Positions 14,854 through 18,803 of a stretch of 18,803 nt of DNA are shown here, one piece after another. Source of the DNA: CAYRGG01 sp964423745 (GTDB lineage: Bacteria; Pseudomonadota; Gammaproteobacteria; Competibacterales; Competibacteraceae); assembly GCA_964423745.1 (NCBI GenBank), contig CAYRGG010000066.1, positions 1 to 18,803 of the forward strand, read 5' to 3'. Position numbers and translations under genes: made by a program. Under the pieces are notes generated by a model. That model did not search any database. It saw only the letters and a program-made list of their open reading frames with translations, and had not been told where the DNA came from. Within the stretch, counting starts at the first letter, position 1. The number at the start of each line of letters is the position of its first letter.

Positions 14854-15126
14854 ATGACGGTGACTAATCACGAACTTATTACCCCGACCTATTCGGTAGT
14901 TCCGCTACGTACCCAGGTACGATCTGCTTTGCAACATTACTTTGTTCATTTGGAAGGGGACATGCCCACTAATCTATACAAGCTAGTGCTGCAAGAAGTT
15001 GAATGCCCGCTATTGCAGATTGTTATGGATCAAGCCCGGGGGAATCAAACCAGGGCGGCAGAGATACTTGGCATCAATCGTAGTACCCTGCGGAAAAAAT
15101 TGAAGCAGTATGGTATGGATGAGTAG
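14854..15126 (+). CDS. fis: Nucleoid-associated DNA-binding protein Fis
   Basis: The 90-residue dimeric protein bends DNA and regulates rRNA, growth-phase and recombination functions. Its C-terminus has the hallmark Fis helix-turn-helix, QTRAAEILGINRSTLRKKL (about 66-84), preceded by the dimer helices (PLRTQVRSALQHYFVHLEG). Length is close to the 98 residues of E. coli Fis, with a shorter N-terminal arm. GAGGAA at 14837-14842 is the ribosome-binding site, 11 bp before the ATG. The 197 bp upstream (14657-14853) are AT-rich with an A6 run (14731-14736) and a T8 run (14811-14818) and contain no gene; they probably hold the fis promoter. Unusually, dusB is not upstream, and moaD follows after only 9 bp. 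Confidence 0.95.
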   Translation: MTVTNHELITPTYSVVPLRTQVRSALQHYFVHLEGDMPTNLYKLVLQEVECPLLQIVMDQARGNQTRAAEILGINRSTLRKKLKQYGMDE

Positions 15127-15135
15127 GGTAGAGCT

Positions 15136-15369
15136 ATGGCCATTTATGTAAAATATTTCGCTAGTTTGCGAGATAAACTGGGTCATGGAGAGGACTTATT
15201 GGTCGTGGAGGGGGAGGTCACCGTAGCTGAGGTTTGGTCTCGACTTTGGCCTAAGGTGCCGCTGCCGCCTAATACCATGGCGGCGATCAATAAAGACTAT
15301 GCGGATTTGGGCCAATGGGTACAGGATGGTGATGAAGTGGCATTCTTTCCGCCGGTGACGGGAGGCTAA
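15136..15369 (+). CDS. moaD: Molybdopterin synthase sulfur-carrier subunit MoaD
   Basis: The 77-residue ubiquitin-fold protein delivers sulfur to MoaE, which converts cyclic pyranopterin monophosphate to molybdopterin. The typical start AIYVKYFASLRDKLG and the end DEVAFFPPVTGG are both present. The free C-terminal Gly76-Gly77 is the site that is adenylated by an E1-like enzyme and then thiocarboxylated. A purine-rich GGTAGAG lies 3 bp before the ATG. It sits 9 bp after fis and 10 bp before moaE, so fis, moaD and moaE may share a transcript. No Moco-type riboswitch could fit in the short fis-moaD gap. Confidence 0.95.
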   Translation: MAIYVKYFASLRDKLGHGEDLLVVEGEVTVAEVWSRLWPKVPLPPNTMAAINKDYADLGQWVQDGDEVAFFPPVTGG

Positions 15370-15379
15370 CAGCTTATTT

Positions 15380-15817
15380 ATGAATATCGAAATACGTGAG
15401 ACGCCTTTTGATCCTTGGCAAACCCTGGCGCATTATCAATCGGAACGACTGGAAAAGCGGGGAAAGTATGGGGCCACGGCTTGTTTTATCGGAACCATGC
15501 GAGATTTTAATGAGGGTGACCAGGTGCAGTGCATGAACCTGGAACATTATCCAGGTATGACTGAGAAACACCTATGCCGTATCTTGGAAGAAGCCCAACA
15601 ACGTTGGTCATTTCTGGATGCGCTGGTCATTCACCGGGTTGGCGAGATATATCCCAATGATCCCATCGTTCTAATAGGGGTATGGTCGGCGCACCGAGCA
15701 GCAGCGTTGGAAGCCTGTCGCTTTATTATCGAAGCCCTGAAATCACGGGCGCCATTTTGGAAAAACGAAACCTTGACCACAGGCCAGCGTTGGGTGGAAA
15801 AAAACACAGTAGGCTAA
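15380..15817 (+). CDS. moaE: Molybdopterin synthase catalytic subunit MoaE
   Basis: The 145-residue catalytic subunit forms a heterotetramer with MoaD and inserts two sulfurs into precursor Z. Conserved functional sites are present: R41 in GTMRDFN, the H105-R106 pair in SAHRAAALEAC, and lysines K121 and K128 in KSRAPFWKNE, which correspond to E. coli K119 and K126. MoaE genes often follow moaD as here. The TAA stop (15815-15817) shares its last A with the ATG of the next gene, so the downstream E1-nitroreductase protein is translationally coupled to moaE. The C-terminus is intact. Confidence 0.96.
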   Translation: MNIEIRETPFDPWQTLAHYQSERLEKRGKYGATACFIGTMRDFNEGDQVQCMNLEHYPGMTEKHLCRILEEAQQRWSFLDALVIHRVGEIYPNDPIVLIGVWSAHRAAALEACRFIIEALKSRAPFWKNETLTTGQRWVEKNTVG

Positions 15818-17829
15818 TGGAAACGGCGCACAATAATCTGCAAGATCCAGCATTGGCAATGTTTAATTATAATATTGCTTTTACAAGGAATATTGGTTGG
15901 CTAACAGCGACTGAACAAGATTTTTTACGCAGCAGACGGATTGCTATTGCCGGTCTCGGTGGCGTTGGAGGCAGCCATTTATTGACCCTAGCGCGATTGG
16001 GGGTTGGCGCTTTTAACTTGGCGGATTTTGATCGCTTTGAGCTACATAATTTTAATCGTCAAGTGGGTGCGAGTTTGCCTCATGTGGGTAAACTAAAGCT
16101 TGAGGTGATGATAACCTTAGCTCGGGAAATCAATCCAGAATTGATGATTTGCTCATTTCCCGAAGGTATCAATACTGAGAATATGGATAGCTTTTTGGAC
16201 GGCGTCGATTTATATGTGGATGGACTCGACTTTTTCACCATGGCTATTCGCCGACAGGTGTTTGCCGCCTGCGCCGAGCGCGGAATCCCTGCCATCACCG
16301 CGGCCCCTCTCGGTATCGGTGTCGCTTTACTGAACTTTTTGCCCGGTCAGATGACCTTTGAAAATTATTTTCGTTTGCAAGGGCAAACCCTAGAAGAACA
16401 GCTGTTACGTTTTTTCTTGGGTCTTGCCCCCAAGAGTTTACAGCAGGCTTATTTGCTGGATGCCTCTACAATCAATTTCCGCACCCACCGTGGTCCCTCC
16501 ATGGGTCTGGCCTGTGATCTGTGTGCTGGCGTGGCGGCGGGTCAAGCGCTAAAAATTCTTCTGCAACGAGGCAAGGTGGTGGCGGTGCCCAGAGGTTTGC
16601 AGTTCGATGCTTACCGGAATCGGTTAGCGCAGACTTGGCTTCCTGGAGGCATGGCGAATCCGCTTCAACAAGTCAAGCTGTGGTTAGCGCGACGTCAGTT
16701 TGCGAAGGTTCAAAAGCAAGCGCCATTCCAGCTTGATTCAACAGCTTATAAAGACGTGCTATACCAGATACTGGATCTCGCCCGCTGGGCGCCTAGTGGG
16801 GATAATACGCAACCTTGGCGATTTATCATCAAGGCAGATGATCATGTGGTGGTGCAGGGTTTCGACACCCGTGATAGTGTAGTCTATGACTTAGAAGGTC
16901 GCGCCAGTCAAACCGCCATGGGGGCGCTATTAGAAACTATAGAGATAGCCGCACGGGTAAAAGGGTTGCAATGTACAGTGCAGCGCCGTAGGGACACAAC
17001 CCAAGAAACGTCAGTCTTTGATCTTTATTTTCATTCTACCCAGGAGGAGCCGCCGTCGCCCCACGAGAGGCAATTAGCGCAAGTCATCCGTGCTCGTTGC
17101 ACCCAGCGGCGTCCCTTAAGTCGGCGACAGCTCAACCCGCAACAACGCACCCGGCTTACCCAGGCGGTGGGAGAAGGCTATGAAGTGATATGGTTTGAAG
17201 GCCAGCCAGCATTGCGCAAAGTAGCCCGGCTGTTATTTCGTAACGCCCATATTCGCCTCACCATGCCGGAAGCCTATCCGGTGCATCGGGATATTATTCA
17301 ATGGCATGCCCAATATAGCCCAGATCGTATTCCCGAGCAAGCGATTGGGTTAGACCCACTGACGAGCCGATTGATGCAGTGGACCTTGGTCAGTTGGCGG
17401 CGGGTAGCCTTTATGAACCGTTTTCTAGCGGGCACTTTGTTGCCGCGGTTACAGCTGGATGTCTGGCCTGCCCTCCATTGCGCCGCTCATTTCGTGGTGG
17501 TGTCTCGCAAACCACTAAACGATATCGACGACTATGTGGCAGGCGGTCGCGTTATGCAACGCATTTGGTTGACCGCTACGGCCTTGGGATTGCAATACCA
17601 GCCAGAGATGACGCCGTTGATTTTTGCCTCCTATGTCAGGCATGGCATTGAGTTTACAAAACAACCCCGTTGTTTGGAAAATGCTCGCATTGTCACCAGG
17701 CAGTTGGCAGACTTGATGGGTCAGGAAACCCTTGAGCGAGCAGTGTGTATGGGCCGGGTAGGCTTTGGTCCAGCGCCAGTCGCCCGCTCTACCCGGCTGC
17801 CGCTAAAAAATTTGCTTATCAGCGAGTGA
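15817..17829 (+). CDS. MoeY-like (Rv1355c family) fusion: ThiF/MoeB-type E1 domain plus nitroreductase-like domain
   Basis: The 670-residue protein joins an E1-like adenylyltransferase (about 20-270) to a nitroreductase-like flavin fold (about 315-640). The E1 half shows the nucleotide loop GLGGVGG (46-52), D72, the N78-F-N80-R81-Q82 block, K94 in VGKLKLE and D138 in DGLDFF, matching MoeB ATP and Mg sites. Only one Cys pair remains (C233-D-L-C236) where MoeB has two, so the zinc site may be incomplete. The second half opens with ARWAPSGDNTQPWRF (322-336), the FMN-contact motif of nitroreductases. The start ATG at 15817 overlaps the moaE stop; a longer reading from 15682 would run inside moaE and is rejected. 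The placement suggests it adenylates the MoaD Gly-Gly tail, standing in for MoeB (inference). A protein of this architecture in Mycobacterium tuberculosis is annotated MoeY; its role there is unproven. The role of the flavin domain is unknown. Confidence 0.85.
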   Translation: METAHNNLQDPALAMFNYNIAFTRNIGWLTATEQDFLRSRRIAIAGLGGVGGSHLLTLARLGVGAFNLADFDRFELHNFNRQVGASLPHVGKLKLEVMITLAREINPELMICSFPEGINTENMDSFLDGVDLYVDGLDFFTMAIRRQVFAACAERGIPAITAAPLGIGVALLNFLPGQMTFENYFRLQGQTLEEQLLRFFLGLAPKSLQQAYLLDASTINFRTHRGPSMGLACDLCAGVAAGQALKILLQRGKVVAVPRGLQFDAYRNRLAQTWLPGGMANPLQQVKLWLARRQFAKVQKQAPFQLDSTAYKDVLYQILDLARWAPSGDNTQPWRFIIKADDHVVVQGFDTRDSVVYDLEGRASQTAMGALLETIEIAARVKGLQCTVQRRRDTTQETSVFDLYFHSTQEEPPSPHERQLAQVIRARCTQRRPLSRRQLNPQQRTRLTQAVGEGYEVIWFEGQPALRKVARLLFRNAHIRLTMPEAYPVHRDIIQWHAQYSPDRIPEQAIGLDPLTSRLMQWTLVSWRRVAFMNRFLAGTLLPRLQLDVWPALHCAAHFVVVSRKPLNDIDDYVAGGRVMQRIWLTATALGLQYQPEMTPLIFASYVRHGIEFTKQPRCLENARIVTRQLADLMGQETLERAVCMGRVGFGPAPVARSTRLPLKNLLISE

Positions 17830-17856
17830 TTACAAACTATTCAATCAATGTCAATC

Positions 17857-17873
17857 GACCTGTCTGCCAGGTC
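17857..17873. promoter_or_regulatory. Small perfect inverted repeat upstream of prfB
   Basis: GACCTG (17857-17862) pairs exactly with CAGGTC (17868-17873) around a 5-nt loop, in the 71-bp gap between the E1-nitroreductase gene and prfB. No T-run follows, so it is not a standard terminator. It could be a protein site or an incidental dyad; with 6 bp the chance explanation is real. Confidence 0.3.
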
Positions 17874-17900
17874 ACGCAACAATATACAGAGTAGAATGCT

Positions 17901-18803
17901 ATGCAGGAATTAAATCTTTATTTTAACCAAATCCATGATCTGCAAACCCGTTCTGAATCCCTACGGGGGTACCTTTGACTTTGATCAAAAGTCTGAGCGT
18001 CTTGCGGAAGTATCTCGGGAACTGGAAGAGCCAGATGTCTGGAGCGATCCCGAACGGGCTCGTGCGCTGGGCCAAGAGCGGGCCCAGCTAGAAGCGGTGG
18101 TGGAGAGCCTAACCTCCCTTAGTCAGGGTTTGAGAGACTCTGAGGAACTATTAGCGTTGGCAGGCGAAGAAGACGATGAGGTAGCCGTCAGCGAAGTGCT
18201 AGAAGAGCTTAAAGATTACGAACAGCAAGTTTTGGCGTTGGAATTTCGGCGTATGTTCTCGGGTGAAATGGATGCCTGTCATGCCTTTGTCGATATTCAG
18301 GCAGGTTCTGGGGGCACCGAAGCCCAGGACTGGGCGGAGATGCTCTTGCGAATGTATTTACGCTGGGGAGAACGGCGCACTTTTAAGACCGAGTTAATCG
18401 AGGTTTCCCCTGGGGATGTGGCCGGTATTAAAAGCGCGACGGTGCGTTTTGAAGGTGAATATGCCTACGGGTGGTTACGCACCGAGACGGGGGTGCATCG
18501 CTTAGTGCGGAAATCCCCTTTTGATTCGGGCAATCGCCGGCATACCTCGTTTGCGGCGGTGTTTGTTTCTCCCGAGGTGGACGATGACATCGCTATCGAG
18601 ATCAATCCCGCCGAGTTGCGTATCGACGTTTATCGCGCCTCGGGGGCCGGTGGGCAACATGTTAACCGCACCGAATCGGCGGTTCGCATCACTCATTTGC
18701 CCACAGGAGTCGTAACCCAATGTCAAAACGACCGCTCGCAACATAAAAATAAAGCCACCGCCATGAAACAGCTCAAAGCAAAATTATATGAGCTGGAAGT
18801 GCA
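17901..18803 (+). CDS. prfB: Peptide chain release factor 2 (partial; needs +1 programmed frameshift)
   Basis: RF2 recognises UAA and UGA stop codons and triggers peptide release. The gene starts at ATG 17901, reads 25 codons and meets an in-frame TGA at 17976-17978. Translation continues after a +1 shift from 17977 (Asp, residue 26) to the window edge with no further stop, giving residues 26-300 of about 365. Counted this way the landmarks fall on E. coli positions: the UGA-recognising SPF at 205-207, Ala246, and the catalytic GGQ at 250-252. Ala at 246 is the form found in most bacteria, unlike Thr in E. coli K-12. The 3' end lies outside the window. The gene is not broken: the stop is regulatory, as the frameshift entry explains. 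Confidence 0.96.
17964..17979 (+). promoter_or_regulatory. prfB programmed +1 frameshift site
   Basis: CGG GGG TAC CTT TGA C reproduces the known RF2 recoding element. A G-rich internal Shine-Dalgarno-like run (17965-17969) sits three bases before the slippery CTT (17973-17975), followed by TGA and a C that makes the stop weak. When RF2 is scarce the ribosome pauses at UGA and slips to TTT, reading GAC next, so RF2 regulates its own synthesis. E. coli has AGG GGG TAT CTT TGA C; only two bases differ. Confidence 0.96.

Noticed and set aside
14775..14867. A possible 30-codon frame starting at ATG 14775 and overlapping the start of fis
   Set aside because: It is short, lacks a good ribosome-binding site, and no conserved leader peptide before fis is known to me.
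15127..15135. Molybdenum-cofactor riboswitch before moaD
   Set aside because: Only 9 bp separate fis and moaD, and the region upstream of fis shows no structure I can identify as a Moco riboswitch.
15682..15816. A 45-residue upstream extension of the E1-nitroreductase protein, starting at an ATG inside moaE
   Set aside because: It runs in another frame of the well-conserved moaE gene and has no E1-family similarity. The ATG at 15817 overlaps the moaE stop and gives a natural N-terminus.
17901..17978. prfB as a pseudogene because of the in-frame TGA at codon 26
   Set aside because: The stop lies in a canonical programmed frameshift site and the shifted frame is open to the end with all RF2 motifs.

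Overview
The window reads as chromosomal DNA of a gammaproteobacterium with moderate GC. The grounds are a fis gene, the aroQ-accB-accC-prmA gene order, a yjcH-actP acetate-uptake pair, and prfB with its programmed frameshift. The genus cannot be named from the sequence alone. Almost all of it is dense, ordinary housekeeping DNA: no rRNA, tRNA, CRISPR array, transposase or prophage gene was found.

Layout, left to right. (1) 1-5882, + strand: the 3' end of yjcH (DUF485) overlaps actP, an acetate/solute:Na+ symporter, which ends in a clear intrinsic terminator. Then comes a cNMP-like/CBS/DUF294 nucleotidyltransferase, followed by a membrane-anchored protein with HAMP and PAS domains, a degenerate histidine-kinase core and a C-terminal DnaQ-type 3'-5' exonuclease. 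This is a gammaproteobacterial neighbourhood in which acetate uptake sits beside putative signalling proteins. (2) 5883-6267: a non-coding gap with two copies of a ~32-bp repeat and a short dyad. (3) 6268-9899, + strand: a translationally coupled pair, a DUF2868 multi-pass membrane protein and a DUF3482 Era-like GTPase with a glycine-zipper C-terminal region. (4) 9970-11064, - strand: apbC/mrp, a Fe-S carrier ATPase, convergent with the GTPase across a hairpin-containing gap. (5) 11414-14656, + strand: aroQ, accB, accC and prmA, i.e. shikimate-pathway dehydroquinase, two acetyl-CoA carboxylase subunits and the L11 methyltransferase. (6) 14854-17829, + strand: fis, moaD, moaE and a large MoeY-like fusion of a ThiF/MoeB-type E1 domain with a nitroreductase-like domain, all within 10 bp of one another or overlapping. 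The last three form a compact molybdopterin-synthase module: MoaD carrier with C-terminal Gly-Gly, MoaE catalytic subunit, and an E1-like enzyme that could activate MoaD. (7) 17901-18803: the start of prfB (release factor 2), with an in-frame UGA at codon 26 and a canonical +1 frameshift site; the gene runs off the window.

The most notable items are the E1-nitroreductase fusion beside moaDE, the exonuclease fused to a histidine-kinase remnant that has lost its phospho-acceptor His, the little-studied DUF2868/DUF3482 pair, the intergenic repeat, and an inverted repeat placed directly before a TTG-started DUF294 gene that has no well-spaced ribosome-binding site.
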